43,494 nt of DNA from Caballeronia udeis (GCF_001544555.2 NZ_FCOK02000084.1:1-43494), one strand, 5' to 3'; shown: positions 1-9,009, numbered from the stretch's first letter. The notes: generated by a model not told the origin, from the letters alone. Program-made: numbers and translations.

Positions 1-276
1 CCTGGCCGACGCCCACCCCGTCGTCACTGATTGAAAGCGTCTGCATACCCTCTGCCCGCTCCAGGTCGATCCAAATGTGGCGGCAGTGGCTATATTTCAG
101 CGTGTTGTTGACTGCTTCCTGTGCCGCACGGTAGAGGTTGATCTGCATCAGCGGATCCTGGCAGTCCACATCTAGCGCGATCCACAGCACGCAATCCACG
201 CAATTGAGCGTGCGAGCCGTCTTTGCCAACTCCGGCGTCGTCTTCGGTGATGCTGCGGAGCCGACCATTCAACTCT
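1..276 (-). pseudogene. Sensor histidine kinase fragment (HATPase N-box region), continues beyond the left edge
   Basis: Read on the minus strand, the first ~220 bases encode a typical NarX/DegS-type kinase segment: LYRAAQEAVNNTLKYS (N-box helix), then a strand and ISDDGVGVG (G1 box). This is the ATP-binding domain of a LuxR-type two-component kinase. The C-terminal end lies outside the window. Upstream the frame is closed by a TGA directly before the only ATG (276), and no dimerisation/phosphoacceptor domain is found in any frame to the right. The coding similarity ends close to the dispersed repeat at 288-337. I infer a truncated kinase remnant, although a frameshifted gene cannot be excluded. 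Confidence 0.6.
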
Positions 277-287
277 CCGACTTGCCT

Positions 288-337
288 CGGCCATGAGGAG
301 ACATTCGACATGGTGGTTAGGAACGTCGACAATCTCC
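288..337 (+). repeat. Dispersed intergenic repeat, copy 1
   Basis: This ~50-bp stretch has the pattern CGGCCAtgagGAGACATTCGAC, a variable spacer, then GTCGACAATCTC. The pattern recurs in the same orientation at 1101, 3342, 4211, 12907 and 14651. This copy separates a kinase fragment from the dipeptidase gene. Its presence here argues that the dipeptidase starts at 382 and not at upstream in-frame codons that would translate the repeat. The family was not identified. Confidence 0.5.
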
Positions 338-381
338 GGTTCCCACGATTTATCGCCGTCAAGTTGCAAGGTATCCCAACA

Positions 382-1056
382 ATGAAGCTACTCAGTTTGT
401 CTGATCCTCTGGTCGGGGCGACGCCCACTGTGGAATGCGGGGAGCGGCTTGTCTCGCTGGTTGGTCTGCATTCCAAAGTGATGATCGACGACTCACCGGC
501 GAACATCACCTGCCTCGGATATACACCGACATTCGCTGTACGAGAAACAGTCTCTCGTCGATTGGTCGATGCAGCGACAACGCTGGCCGGAGACTTTTCC
601 ATCCTCGTAAAAGAGTCACTGCGTCCGGCCTCGCTGCAGAAATTTTATTTCGAACGGCGTTTAGACCGCATTTGGTCGGAAAATCCCGATCTAAGCGAAC
701 AAGAGGCCATGGAGCGAACTGCACGTTTTATCGCCCCTCCTTGGGTCGCCGGACATCCGAGCGGCGGGGCAATCGACGTGACGCTATGCGACCGAAGAGG
801 ACTGGAGGTCGATCTGGGGTGCGGCTATGACGAAGACGAAGCCGCTTCCAAAGGCGCTTGTTTTTCACATTTCAATGATCTTTCATCTGATGCTCTCGAC
901 AACCGCTCGCGGCTTTTCGCGGTGTTGGAGAGCGCTGGCTTCGTGAATTACCCGTTTGAGTGGTGGCATTGGTCATACGGCGACAAGTACTGGGCAACTG
1001 TGACACAACATCCCCACGCGTTGTACGGCCCCGTCGAAGGTCCTATAACGATCTGA
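382..1056 (+). CDS. D-alanyl-D-alanine dipeptidase, VanX/DdpX-like (peptidase M15D)
   Basis: The 224-residue protein matches the M15D zinc dipeptidases that cleave D-Ala-D-Ala. The family signatures are visible. HPSGGAIDV around residues 125-133 gives zinc ligands His125 and Asp132. EWWHW at 193-197 gives catalytic Glu193 and ligand His196. Arg81 in KESLRP matches the conserved substrate-site arginine. The start at 382 is chosen because AAGG lies about 10 nt upstream and because the upstream in-frame sequence runs through a dispersed repeat. No signal peptide is seen, so it is probably cytoplasmic. No vanHAS genes or Dpp transporter adjoin it, so a role in peptidoglycan dipeptide recycling is more likely than glycopeptide resistance. 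Family assignment is strong; the physiological role is inferred. Confidence 0.85.
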   Translation: MKLLSLSDPLVGATPTVECGERLVSLVGLHSKVMIDDSPANITCLGYTPTFAVRETVSRRLVDAATTLAGDFSILVKESLRPASLQKFYFERRLDRIWSENPDLSEQEAMERTARFIAPPWVAGHPSGGAIDVTLCDRRGLEVDLGCGYDEDEAASKGACFSHFNDLSSDALDNRSRLFAVLESAGFVNYPFEWWHWSYGDKYWATVTQHPHALYGPVEGPITI

Positions 1057-1100
1057 AAGGAAGTTGTCCATTGACCTTCGCTGACTGGTCAGGCGCATCC

Positions 1101-1148
1101 CGGCCACTTTCGGCCGTTCGACGGCACCCTGCGGATTGCTGACAATCG
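1101..1148 (+). repeat. Dispersed intergenic repeat, copy 2
   Basis: CGGCCActttcGGCCGTTCGAC, a short spacer and GGATTGCTGACAATCG match the repeat pattern seen at 288, 3342, 4211, 12907 and 14651. It lies in the 462-bp gap between the dipeptidase and the chemotaxis gene, in the same orientation as the other copies. Confidence 0.5.
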
Positions 1149-1258
1149 CGACAAGGCTTCAGTGAGTGCCATCGTTCGGATCGGGGATCGCCCAGCACCT
1201 TTGTCCCCGATCTTCTGCGTAGGGTAACGCATGAGGGTAAATCTATACGCACAGACTC

Positions 1259-1285
1259 TCAAGTTCGGTGCGCCAACGCCGAAAT
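1259..1285 (+). promoter_or_regulatory. Candidate sigma-28 (FliA) promoter for the chemotaxis receptor gene
   Basis: TCAAGTTC, an 11-nt spacer and GCCGAAAT closely match the FliA consensus TAAAGTTT-N11-GCCGATAA. It points at the chemoreceptor gene at 1519, the kind of late flagellar-regulon gene this sigma factor transcribes. The implied leader of roughly 225 nt is long, which lowers confidence. Nothing else recognisable lies between the promoter and the gene. Confidence 0.5.
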
Positions 1286-1518
1286 ACTCTTAGAGCACTT
1301 GTGTTAGGCCGGTCTGAACATGAGCCGCCGCTACGTAGTGGATAAACTACACAAGGGATTACTAATTGTATTACGAACAAATGCGTCCGTTTGCTGCGAT
1401 CTGCAGATGAACTTGGGGACGAGGTCTGATTTTCTCCCGAAACTGTGTGCAGAGTTTGCCCGCGCCTCGTGCGATCGCTTGCAATGGGAAAAGTCCTTCA
1501 ACTTCAAGGAACGGCAAC

Positions 1519-3198
1519 ATGACATTCAGCGACATGAAACTCGGCACCAAACTGATCAGCGCCTTTGTACTCGTATGCTCAATCGGCGCGGTCGTCAGCG
1601 GGATCGGCATCCGTAATATGTCCCAGATTAACGACGAGGGTGACAAGGTCTACCACCTTGACCTCGTGGGGCTATCCTTGACCCAGAACGCGAATATCGA
1701 TCTGCTGGAGGCTGGCCGCTCAATGAGCAACGCCATTCTGGCCTCCAGCGCTGAGCAGCGGGCCGGCTTCCTGGACCGAAGCGAGAAAAACCTCGCGCGG
1801 GCGCGGGATACGCTCGACAATGCCAGGCCGCTGTACCGGAGCGAGAAAGGTAAAGCGGTCTTCGCCGAGCTCGATCAGAGCTGGCGTGACTACGCTCAGG
1901 CCTTCAAGGAGATGGGAACGAAAGCGAGCACTGCTCCGTTGCAGGATCGCAGTGAGCTCACCGAAAACTTGTTCGGCAATTTCCGGCAGAAGGTCAACAA
2001 GGTTGACGAACTGATGAGCACCCTGGTGAGCAGGAAGCAGGAAGACGCGAAGGAAGCGGCCGAATCCAACCAGAATCTGTATGTGGAAAGTCGCAATCTC
2101 ATGATCGCCCTGGTGATCTTTTCTGCCTTGACCGGAATCGGAATCGGCGCTTGGCTGACGCGCAGCCTGACGCGGCAGTTGGGAACAGAGCCGGCAACAG
2201 CCGCAGACCTGGCGAAAAGTGTCGCGGCAGGCGATCTCAGCGTAAGCAATAACCTGCGGCCCGGCGACACAGGTAGCCTGATGGCATCGCTGAAGAACAT
2301 GCGCGACAGTCTGTTGCTAGTTGTGTCGAACGTACGCGAGAACGCCGACGGTGTTGCTACGGCGAGCGCGCAAATCGCTCAGGGCAATCTGGACCTGTCG
2401 AGTCGCACCGAGGAGCAGGCGAGCGCTCTGGAAGAAACCGCCGCTTCGATGGAACAGCTCACAGCTACCGTCAAACAAAACGCAGAAAATGCCAAGCTGG
2501 CTAATGAACTGTCGCAGAGCGCGAGTACGATCGCCGTCAAAGGTGGAGCGGTTGTCGATGAGGTCGTCGAAACGATGACCGGTATCAACGACAGCTCGAA
2601 GAAGATTGCCGAGATTATCAGCGTGATCGACGGTATCGCCTTCCAGACTAATATTCTGGCGCTGAACGCTGCCGTGGAAGCGGCGCGTGCGGGTGACCAG
2701 GGTCGTGGCTTCGCTGTAGTTGCCGGGGAAGTGCGCAACCTGGCACAGCGCAGCGCAGCCGCGGCCAAGGAAATCAAGACGCTGATCTCAACCAGCGTCG
2801 AACGCGTAACACAGGGTACTGCCCTGGTTAATCAAGCTGGCACGACAATGACCGAGATCGTCAGTGCGATCAAATGCGTGACCGACATCATGGGTGAGAT
2901 CAGTGTGGCCAGCAACGAGCAGAGCGTCGGCATGGGGCAAGTGGGTGAGGCTGTGAGCCAGATGGACCAGGTTACGCAGCAGAACGCTGCGTTGGTAGAA
3001 GAGAGTGCTGCGGCTGCAGAAAGCCTGAAGTCCCAAGCCCAGCAATTGGTGCAAGCCGTGGCAGTGTTCAAACTGTCGGACGGCGCCGCCTCTGCCATTA
3101 GTAGCCTGACAGCACCGGCGAGAATGGCTGCCAAAGTACTTCGCGATACGAACCGAGCCGGAAGGCTGGGTGCCCCGGCAATCCAAGGTCAGTACTGA
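1519..3198 (+). CDS. Methyl-accepting chemotaxis protein (Tar-like architecture)
   Basis: This is a 559-residue inner-membrane chemoreceptor that signals periplasmic ligand binding to CheA/CheW. A first membrane segment spans about residues 11-31, a four-helix periplasmic domain 32-193, a second membrane segment 194-213, a HAMP linker 214-268, and a cytoplasmic coiled coil to the end. The conserved hairpin tip is plain at about 371-408 (DGIAFQTNILALNAAVEAAR then GRGFAVVAGEVRNLAQ). There is no C-terminal CheR/CheB-binding pentapeptide. The start at 1519 has AAGGA 8 nt upstream and gives the usual N-terminus; earlier in-frame codons would add a non-conserved leader. The gene is monocistronic, with no che genes adjacent. 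The ligand cannot be predicted. Confidence 0.95.
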   Translation: MTFSDMKLGTKLISAFVLVCSIGAVVSGIGIRNMSQINDEGDKVYHLDLVGLSLTQNANIDLLEAGRSMSNAILASSAEQRAGFLDRSEKNLARARDTLDNARPLYRSEKGKAVFAELDQSWRDYAQAFKEMGTKASTAPLQDRSELTENLFGNFRQKVNKVDELMSTLVSRKQEDAKEAAESNQNLYVESRNLMIALVIFSALTGIGIGAWLTRSLTRQLGTEPATAADLAKSVAAGDLSVSNNLRPGDTGSLMASLKNMRDSLLLVVSNVRENADGVATASAQIAQGNLDLSSRTEEQASALEETAASMEQLTATVKQNAENAKLANELSQSASTIAVKGGAVVDEVVETMTGINDSSKKIAEIISVIDGIAFQTNILALNAAVEAARAGDQGRGFAVVAGEVRNLAQRSAAAAKEIKTLISTSVERVTQGTALVNQAGTTMTEIVSAIKCVTDIMGEISVASNEQSVGMGQVGEAVSQMDQVTQQNAALVEESAAAAESLKSQAQQLVQAVAVFKLSDGAASAISSLTAPARMAAKVLRDTNRAGRLGAPAIQGQY

Positions 3199-3341
3199 AA
3201 GGATTCAGTGTAGTGGTCAGGGATTGGCAAGGCGGCTGAACGGCCGCTGTGGGAAATTCGAGCGTCTGGATCGGGTCGCGTGCTGCTGATCGCAACTTGT
3301 CGAGGTTCAAGCTGCTCATGCCCATTGCATGAGGCAGCACT

Positions 3342-3390
3342 CGGCCAATTTGAGACGTTCGACTTCGAAATGGAGATCGGCGACAATCAA
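3342..3390 (+). repeat. Dispersed intergenic repeat, copy 3
   Basis: CGGCCAATTTGAGACGTTCGAC, a spacer, then GATCGGCGACAATC. This is the clearest copy of the family also found at 288, 1101, 4211, 12907 and 14651. It lies in the 398-bp gap 3199-3596, where no gene was recognised. Confidence 0.55.
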
Positions 3391-3596
3391 CGACTCGGCA
3401 GGGAAAACTGCTTCTCATCTACCAAAGAGTGAACCCTTGGAGAGCCTCCGGTCGCAATGCGCGGGCGGCACCGCGTCTTTCTCCGTGCTACCTAAAGCAG
3501 GCAATTCGAGGCGGCTGGATAAGACAGGCCATAATTCGATTACTGCTAGTCTGGCCCAACGTAAGAGTCTATGAGCCGACGCCTACGGGATCTCGC

Positions 3597-4163
3597 ATGT
3601 CCATTTTGAAATATGCAGTTTTAGCAGGTATTGTCTTTACCCCGACCTGTTTCGCTGAGACTTCGTTCAGCGCTGAAGAGTTGCATTTCAAGTCAATATT
3701 TGCGCAGAGGAGCGGCGAGAGGGCTCTTTATTGTCTCCTTGGAAATGGATTTTTCGTCTCTCCTCGCTCAGACGGCGTGGACCAAAAAATCGGTAAATGG
3801 CTCGTGGGTCACCCGGAGGCAAACGTAATAATCGTCGACACGCTGCCGACGGGAGGGAAGTTGGGCACGATCAACTATGTGTGGATTGTGAGCGGCGACG
3901 AGAATCTGAACGTTTCTCTGGTAAGGGACGGCGATTTTCCGGGTGGCGTGATGGCCGATCCCGTAGAGTACATAAGCGCGCTTAAAGCGGAATCTGGCGG
4001 TTCGTCTTCAATCAAGGCGACGCCGCAGCGACTCGTGACAGAAGAACAGTATCAGGCATTTCGCCAGCGGATCGTCGAAGCAGAGAAACTGGCAAGGAGT
4101 GAAAAGAAAGGGATCTGGTCGGATCGATCCAAGGCGCTTCGCGGCGACGAAAGTCCTCAGTGA
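3597..4163 (+). CDS. Exported protein, SNase-like C-terminal part, function unknown
   Basis: The 188-residue product starts with a Sec signal peptide (about 1-20, ending FTPTCFA before ETSF). The mature part contains NVSLVRDGDFPGG and near the C-terminus EAEKLARSEKKGIWS. These resemble the late strands and last helix (often AEAxARxxxxGLW) of staphylococcal-nuclease-fold proteins. The early SNase catalytic Arg/Glu motifs are not evident, so nuclease activity should not be assumed. It is followed after 159 bp by another exported protein, with a dispersed repeat between them. Alternatives are a catalytically dead SNase-fold protein or an unrelated periplasmic protein. The start is chosen for the signal peptide. 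Confidence 0.6.
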   Translation: MSILKYAVLAGIVFTPTCFAETSFSAEELHFKSIFAQRSGERALYCLLGNGFFVSPRSDGVDQKIGKWLVGHPEANVIIVDTLPTGGKLGTINYVWIVSGDENLNVSLVRDGDFPGGVMADPVEYISALKAESGGSSSIKATPQRLVTEEQYQAFRQRIVEAEKLARSEKKGIWSDRSKALRGDESPQ

Positions 4164-4210
4164 CGGAGGCCTTGGCGCAGGCAGACAGCGTCCGTCCGGG
4201 AGGCAGCGGG

Positions 4211-4258
4211 GGCCGCTATCGGCCGTTTGACATCGCCGCCCGGATTGTTGGTGATCTG
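4211..4258 (+). repeat. Dispersed intergenic repeat, copy 4 (diverged)
   Basis: GGCCGCTATCGGCCGTTTGAC, a spacer, then GGATTGTTGGTGATCT follows the same layout as the copies at 1101 and 3342 with several substitutions. It lies 64 bp before the gene at 4323. Confidence 0.35.
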
Positions 4259-4322
4259 CATCTACGAGCCTGACAAACCGGTTTGAGGTCACGGAACTGG
4301 ACATCGAAGGGATACTCCGCAC

Positions 4323-4949
4323 ATGCTCATATTCACGAGGGCTGTAATTGCATCAGCGTCGCTGGCGTGCCTCGGAAGTTATAGCAGGGTTGTGGATGCA
4401 CAAGCAACGTGCGAGCACTTTGAAAGGGCATTGTCCCAGTTGGACCGGCAGCACCCACACACCGATATTTCGAATTTGGGTTCGCGGGAACTGTGCTTTG
4501 ATCACTGCACCGCAGAAGAGATTCGGGCTAGTCAGTTTTGGGAGAACGCTGCACCAGGTGCCGCCGATTCCATCCGAACCGAACTGGTTCAATATGCGGA
4601 TACGACTGGGCGAGTGACTGACGTACAAATCAGCGGCAGACCTGGTGCCATTGTAAGAATCTCCCGTTACGTTGGCAGTGCTTTTTGCGTGCGGGATACC
4701 TATTTGGGCCGTACCGCGGAAGGCTATAGCTTAATAAGCAATTCAACCCTCGACAGCTTTTCTCAGGAAGCGGGTTACTGCGGCAACGCATTCATTTACT
4801 TTGGGAAATGGCGGGGCAGCACCTATGCTGTCCTCCGGGTCAAAGGTGAACGCTTTAGTCAGATAGCTGTTTATCGCATGACGCCCATGCTAGAAGCCAA
4901 GAAAGTTTGCGTTGTTAAAAAAGCGAAGAGGCAGGTGTCTGACGAATAG
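4323..4949 (+). CDS. Exported Cys-containing protein of unknown function
   Basis: The 208-residue product has an N-terminal signal sequence (about 1-26, hydrophobic core VIASASLACLGS, cleavage predicted after VVDA). The mature part has several cysteines (in ATCEHF, RELCFDHC, SAFCVRD, GYCGN and KVCVV), suggesting disulphide bonds in the periplasm or outside. No domain is recognised. Like the preceding gene it is a small secreted protein downstream of a dispersed repeat. Codon use and reading-frame length support a real gene. Confidence 0.6.
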   Translation: MLIFTRAVIASASLACLGSYSRVVDAQATCEHFERALSQLDRQHPHTDISNLGSRELCFDHCTAEEIRASQFWENAAPGAADSIRTELVQYADTTGRVTDVQISGRPGAIVRISRYVGSAFCVRDTYLGRTAEGYSLISNSTLDSFSQEAGYCGNAFIYFGKWRGSTYAVLRVKGERFSQIAVYRMTPMLEAKKVCVVKKAKRQVSDE

Positions 4950-5516
4950 CCGCGACGGAAGTGTCCGTGGCAAGTTTGCGCGGGGCCACCGAATATCGGA
5001 CGTCCGGATGTTCATTCGACAACGACCGCCTTTAGTATTGGCGAGGAGGCCCGAACGTCCGTTATCGAGAACGCTGAGGGGCCGTAGAGGGGCGACAAGC
5101 GATGTTCGCACCGAGGTCGCGCAGGTCACTGACGGGTGGTTGCCGGCGTTCCGGGTTCGGCCACGAGCCGTCATTCGTGTCGTGAGGCACAAAGCCGACC
5201 TCGGTTGCCTTGGAGGAGCGGCGAACGCTATCGCTGCGCTTGGACCGGTGAACCGGCTCCAGCGAATAAACATTGGCATCCGAGAGTCCTATACTGGGTT
5301 GGTCTGCCTGCTGTCTATCGCGCAGTTGTAGTATGCGTTCGCATAACTTTTCGAGCGGTATTGGTGCACCCGGTGCGGCAAGACTAACCGCGTTGTGCCG
5401 CCTCGGATCGAACGCCAGGGGCTGAGCCGTCTGCTTGCGAATGTTCTTTCGGCCAGGCGGGCGACGTGAAACCAGGTGGCCGGAGCTTCACCTCAATTGC
5501 CTGTTTGCACGAAGCC
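4950..5516. other. 567-bp stretch without a recognised gene
   Basis: Open frames exist on both strands but show Arg-rich, low-similarity translations typical of non-coding high-GC DNA. Around 5009-5022 a TTCATTCGACAACG string loosely recalls the dispersed repeat core. The promoter of the flavoprotein gene at 5517 presumably lies near the right end, but no convincing -35/-10 pair was found. Confidence 0.4.
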
Positions 5517-7169
5517 ATGCTAACAATCGACGACATCCGGGCGATCCCACTGTTTTCAACACTCCCTGACGACGAACTGGAACATCTCGCGCACACGTGC
5601 GCGGACCTGCATCTGTGCGCGGGTGAGTTCGCGGTCCATGAAGGTGGAGAGCGCGCGCTGTACGCCGTTGTGTCCGGCAAGATGGAAGTCATCAAGACGT
5701 TCGACGGTATCGAGCGCACGCTGGGCTGGCGTTTGCCCGGAACCATCTTTGGCGAAGTGCCGCTCGCGCTGAGTTCGCCCTTTCCAGGCGCCTATCGGGC
5801 CGCGGAACCGTCGCGTGTCATGCGCGTGGACGCTCAGCGGTACTACGTACTTGCTGCGGCGTCGCCGGAAATCGCGGTCAAGATGGGCGCCCTTGCGCGC
5901 GAGCGGATTGGCGGATTGCAGGGCCTCTCCGCCGAGCCGCCCAAGGCCCGCGTGACCATGATTGGAAGTCGCTGGGACACCGCTTGTAACGCGTTGCGCC
6001 AGTTCCTCTCCCGCAACCAGATCAGCTACGACTGGATGACACCGGATGCGCCCGAAGTGGCGGCGCGCTGGCCTGGAACCTGTCCGCCAGAGCAGGATTG
6101 CCCGGTGTTGCGACTGGTACACGGGACGGTGCTGAGCCGACCTGCGACACGAGAGCTTGCGGAGTTGCTGGGTCTGCAGACACAGCCTCGCCTCGCCGAA
6201 TACGACACGATGATCATTGGTGGTGGGCCGGCCGGTCTCGCCGCGGCAGTGTACGGTGCGTCGGAAGGCTTGCGTACCGTGGTGCTGGAGCGCGAAGCGC
6301 CAGGCGGCCAGGCCGGGACCTCCTCGCGGATTGAGAATTACCTCGGCTTCCCCAACGGCGTGTCGGGCGACGAACTGGCGAGCCGCGCACTGCAGCAGGC
6401 AAGGCGGCTCGGTGCGGAGATTCTGGTGACACGGTCTGTCGCTCGAATCGATGTCGCCGGGCGTAGCGTTCACCTCGACGGAGGCGACGTCGTCCGGGCG
6501 CGAACGATCATTCTCGCGACTGGCGTCACGTGGCGCCGCCTCGCGATCGACGGCTTCGACCGGTTTATCGGTAAGGGCATTTACTACGGCGCGTCACGCA
6601 GCGAAGCGAACGCTACTCACGGCCTCGACGTCTATCTGATCGGTGGTGGAAACTCGGCCGGCCAGGCAGCGCTGTACTTTGCCAATCATGCGCGCATGGT
6701 TACGCTTGTTCTGCGAGGTGATTCGCTGGAGAAGAGCATGTCTCGCTACCTGGTCGAGCAGCTTCGTGGGAAGTCAAACGTAGGGGTGCAACTGCGATCG
6801 GAAGTAGTCGGTGCGCGCGGCGATACCCATCTGACAGCGATCGACGTACGCGATGGGTTGAGCGCAGAGGTGCGCCAACACGACTGTGGTGCATTGTTCG
6901 TGTTCATTGGCGCTGATGCGGAGACTGCGTGGTTGCCGGAGGAAATCGCACGCGATGTGCGCGGATATGTTCTCACCGGCGACGACGTCGTCAAGGCGGG
7001 ACGCTGGTCCCATAGCCGGGATCCTTACCTCCTCGAATCGAGTGTTCCTGGCGTGTTTGCCTGTGGGGATGTGAGATTGAGCCCGGTGAAGCGCGTCGCT
7101 TCAGCGGTCGGCGAAGGCAGCATGGCGATCGCGTTTGCCCACAAATATTTGCAGCACGACGCCGGATAG
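5517..7169 (+). CDS. Cyclic-nucleotide-binding domain / thioredoxin reductase-like FAD oxidoreductase
   Basis: The 550-residue fusion protein has three parts. An N-terminal cNMP-binding (CAP effector-like) beta-roll covers about 1-125. A short thioredoxin/glutaredoxin-like segment covers 145-222 and includes TCPPEQDCP. The C-terminal two-thirds is a thioredoxin-reductase fold with an FAD motif GGGPAG (235-240), an NAD(P)H motif GGGNSAGQAA (376-385) and the terminal ACGDVR FAD motif. The usual CxxC redox centre of thioredoxin reductases is replaced by YYGASRSEA near 357-364, so disulphide transfer by the standard route is unlikely. Start 5517 gives the conserved LTIDDIRAIPLFSTLP beginning. The gene stands alone. 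Members are usually annotated as FAD-dependent oxidoreductases; substrate unknown. Confidence 0.85.
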   Translation: MLTIDDIRAIPLFSTLPDDELEHLAHTCADLHLCAGEFAVHEGGERALYAVVSGKMEVIKTFDGIERTLGWRLPGTIFGEVPLALSSPFPGAYRAAEPSRVMRVDAQRYYVLAAASPEIAVKMGALARERIGGLQGLSAEPPKARVTMIGSRWDTACNALRQFLSRNQISYDWMTPDAPEVAARWPGTCPPEQDCPVLRLVHGTVLSRPATRELAELLGLQTQPRLAEYDTMIIGGGPAGLAAAVYGASEGLRTVVLEREAPGGQAGTSSRIENYLGFPNGVSGDELASRALQQARRLGAEILVTRSVARIDVAGRSVHLDGGDVVRARTIILATGVTWRRLAIDGFDRFIGKGIYYGASRSEANATHGLDVYLIGGGNSAGQAALYFANHARMVTLVLRGDSLEKSMSRYLVEQLRGKSNVGVQLRSEVVGARGDTHLTAIDVRDGLSAEVRQHDCGALFVFIGADAETAWLPEEIARDVRGYVLTGDDVVKAGRWSHSRDPYLLESSVPGVFACGDVRLSPVKRVASAVGEGSMAIAFAHKYLQHDAG

Positions 7170-7363
7170 AATTGGGTGCGACAAGGCGTATGCGTGTTTG
7201 CCGTAGCGGATTTCGACTGATTTTGAACGTCCGCTTCGTCAGGGAGAGCGCGGCCAGAAGGAGCAGTTGAACTGACGCGTCAAAATCGACAACAATCGCG
7301 CCTCCGAAGACTCGCCCAGGCGCGCCCGCACTCGCGTCTCACCTGCCATACGCCGGGGGCGAC

Positions 7364-7789
7364 TTAAATCCACTGGTCGTTCTCGACCGTACGCTTGTCC
7401 GTCGGGCCGTCGCCCGTGTTCACCACTCCTCGCGGCTCGATCAGCAGCAGCTTCACCTCTGCGTTTGCACAGGGCTTGTGCTCGACGCCCTTCGGTACCA
7501 CCGCCATCTGACCAGCACTCAGCACGATCGAACCGTCGCCCGAAGGCCCGGCGCGAAATTCGATACGCAACTCGCCTTCGAGCACAATGAACGTTTCGTC
7601 AGTATCGGCATGCCGGTGCCACTGGAACTCGCCTTCGACTTTCACGACCTTGAATTGATAGTCGTTCATTTCAGCGACGACGCGCGGTTGCCAGTAACCG
7701 TCGATCTGCGCGATCTTGGCCGTCAGGTCGATGGTCTGGCACTGGCCGCGCTCGGCCGGCACGGCGCTGTGGTTCGAGGATTGGGACAT
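7364..7789 (-). CDS. Cupin-domain protein
   Basis: The 141-residue single-domain cupin has the first cupin motif at about 58-72 (HRHADTDETFIVLEG), giving metal-ligand candidates His58, His60 and Glu65, and the second motif with His104 in PKGVEHKP. A complete ligand set suggests a metal-binding, possibly enzymatic or sensory, small cupin. GGAG lies upstream of the ATG. It lies 77 bp downstream of an AraC regulator on the same strand and is probably co-transcribed with it. Substrate unknown. Confidence 0.85.
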   Translation of the reverse strand: MSQSSNHSAVPAERGQCQTIDLTAKIAQIDGYWQPRVVAEMNDYQFKVVKVEGEFQWHRHADTDETFIVLEGELRIEFRAGPSGDGSIVLSAGQMAVVPKGVEHKPCANAEVKLLLIEPRGVVNTGDGPTDKRTVENDQWI

Positions 7790-7866
7790 CGTTCTCTCCG
7801 TTCAAGGGTCAATGCGTCGAGGATAAGCATGCTCCGTGGGGCAGTATTGAACGATCGTGGGTGTTT

Positions 7867-8694
7867 TCAGGTGCGCGGGACGCTGCCCGCGATCTGGAGC
7901 CAGTGCCCCGGCGTCAGCCCGAATGTCTTCGAGAATTGCCGCGTCATGTGGCTCTGATCAGCGAAACCCGCGGCCGCAGCGGCGTGAGAGAGGGAGGTGC
8001 CGGCGAGCAGCATGCGGCGCACCGCATCGAGGCGCCGCATCGTCAGATAACGGTATGGGCTCGTGCCATAGAAGGTGCGAAAGTCGTGCGACAGGCTCCA
8101 GCGGTCGCGGCCCGTCGCCGCTTCGAGTTCTTCAAGCGTGACGACGCGCGCGCAGTTCACGTGCAGATAGTCGCGTGCGCGCCGCGCCGCAAGGAAGTCG
8201 CCTTTCGAGCGGCGTGCGGGCGTGCCGGCAACGGCGGCAAGCGCGTGCGCCAGTTCGGCGAGCGCATCGCTCTGTTCGAGCGGCTCGAGCGTATAGCCGA
8301 CGTGCTGCAGCAACGTCGCGGTTGCCGCTGCAAGGCGCGGATCGGTCGTCACCCCGCCTTCGAGGAACGGCAGCGCGCGTCCGCCGAGCACGTCCTGAAA
8401 GAGCGCGGGCTCAACGTAGATCATCCGGTATTGGAACCCTTCCTCGGTGCCCGCCTGGCCGTCGTGTGCCTCGTCGGGATGCAATACGATCGTGTTGCCG
8501 GGCAGGCTGTTTCGCTGGTCACGCCGGTAGCTGAAACTCTGGACGCCGGCGAGCGTGCGGCCGATCGCATAGGTGTCGTGGCGGTGCATGGCATACGCCT
8601 TGCCGTGAAACCACGCTTCGATGCGCTCGACGCCTTCTATCGGCTCGGCACGTCTCACCCAGTCGGGGCATAAGAGCGGTGTTTGTCGGTTCAT
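7867..8694 (-). CDS. AraC family transcriptional regulator
   Basis: The 275-residue protein has an N-terminal cupin-like effector domain (HDTYAIGRT near 39, LHPDEAHDGQAG near 72). The C-terminal double helix-turn-helix covers about 170-270, with the family signature GFADQSHMTRQFSKTFGLTP. It probably activates a small-molecule response gene, most simply the cupin gene that follows on the same strand. The effector is unknown. Its 5' side opens into a 929-bp gap rich in repeats. Confidence 0.9.
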   Translation of the reverse strand: MNRQTPLLCPDWVRRAEPIEGVERIEAWFHGKAYAMHRHDTYAIGRTLAGVQSFSYRRDQRNSLPGNTIVLHPDEAHDGQAGTEEGFQYRMIYVEPALFQDVLGGRALPFLEGGVTTDPRLAAATATLLQHVGYTLEPLEQSDALAELAHALAAVAGTPARRSKGDFLAARRARDYLHVNCARVVTLEELEAATGRDRWSLSHDFRTFYGTSPYRYLTMRRLDAVRRMLLAGTSLSHAAAAAGFADQSHMTRQFSKTFGLTPGHWLQIAGSVPRT

Positions 8695-9009
8695 GATGTA
8701 AGGCCCTGGATGGCCTCAGGTGTCGCGCTGCGGCACGGACGGCTGGGCGCGGCACGGTACAGCCGCTGCCCGAATTGAATTGTCGCACAAGACAGTCCAC
8801 GCGCAACGTCGCGCTACGGTCGTCGTGCCGGCTTGAAACGCGACCCTCCCGCAGGGGAGCGCGCGGTTCCGAATGGCAGCTTCGGCGAAGTTCCAACGGA
8901 GGTTCGGGGTCGACTTCTATGAGCGGTAAGTTGTCAAGTGCTGGTCAGCCAACGCAATCCAGTCGTTTTAAGCGGATGGTCAAGTGGCATCGCGGCGATA
9001 ACGCTTAAT

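Noticed and set aside
382..1056. Vancomycin resistance gene (vanX)
   Set aside because: Only the dipeptidase is present; without vanH/vanA-type genes and a two-component system, resistance is not supported.
4912..5331. Plus-strand open frame of about 139 codons
   Set aside because: Arg-rich, no domain, no signal, no ribosome site; it starts inside the preceding gene and looks like non-coding high-GC sequence.
7861..8673. Long plus-strand frame opposite the AraC gene
   Set aside because: It is the antisense of a clear AraC regulator; its composition is explained by that gene's codon bias.
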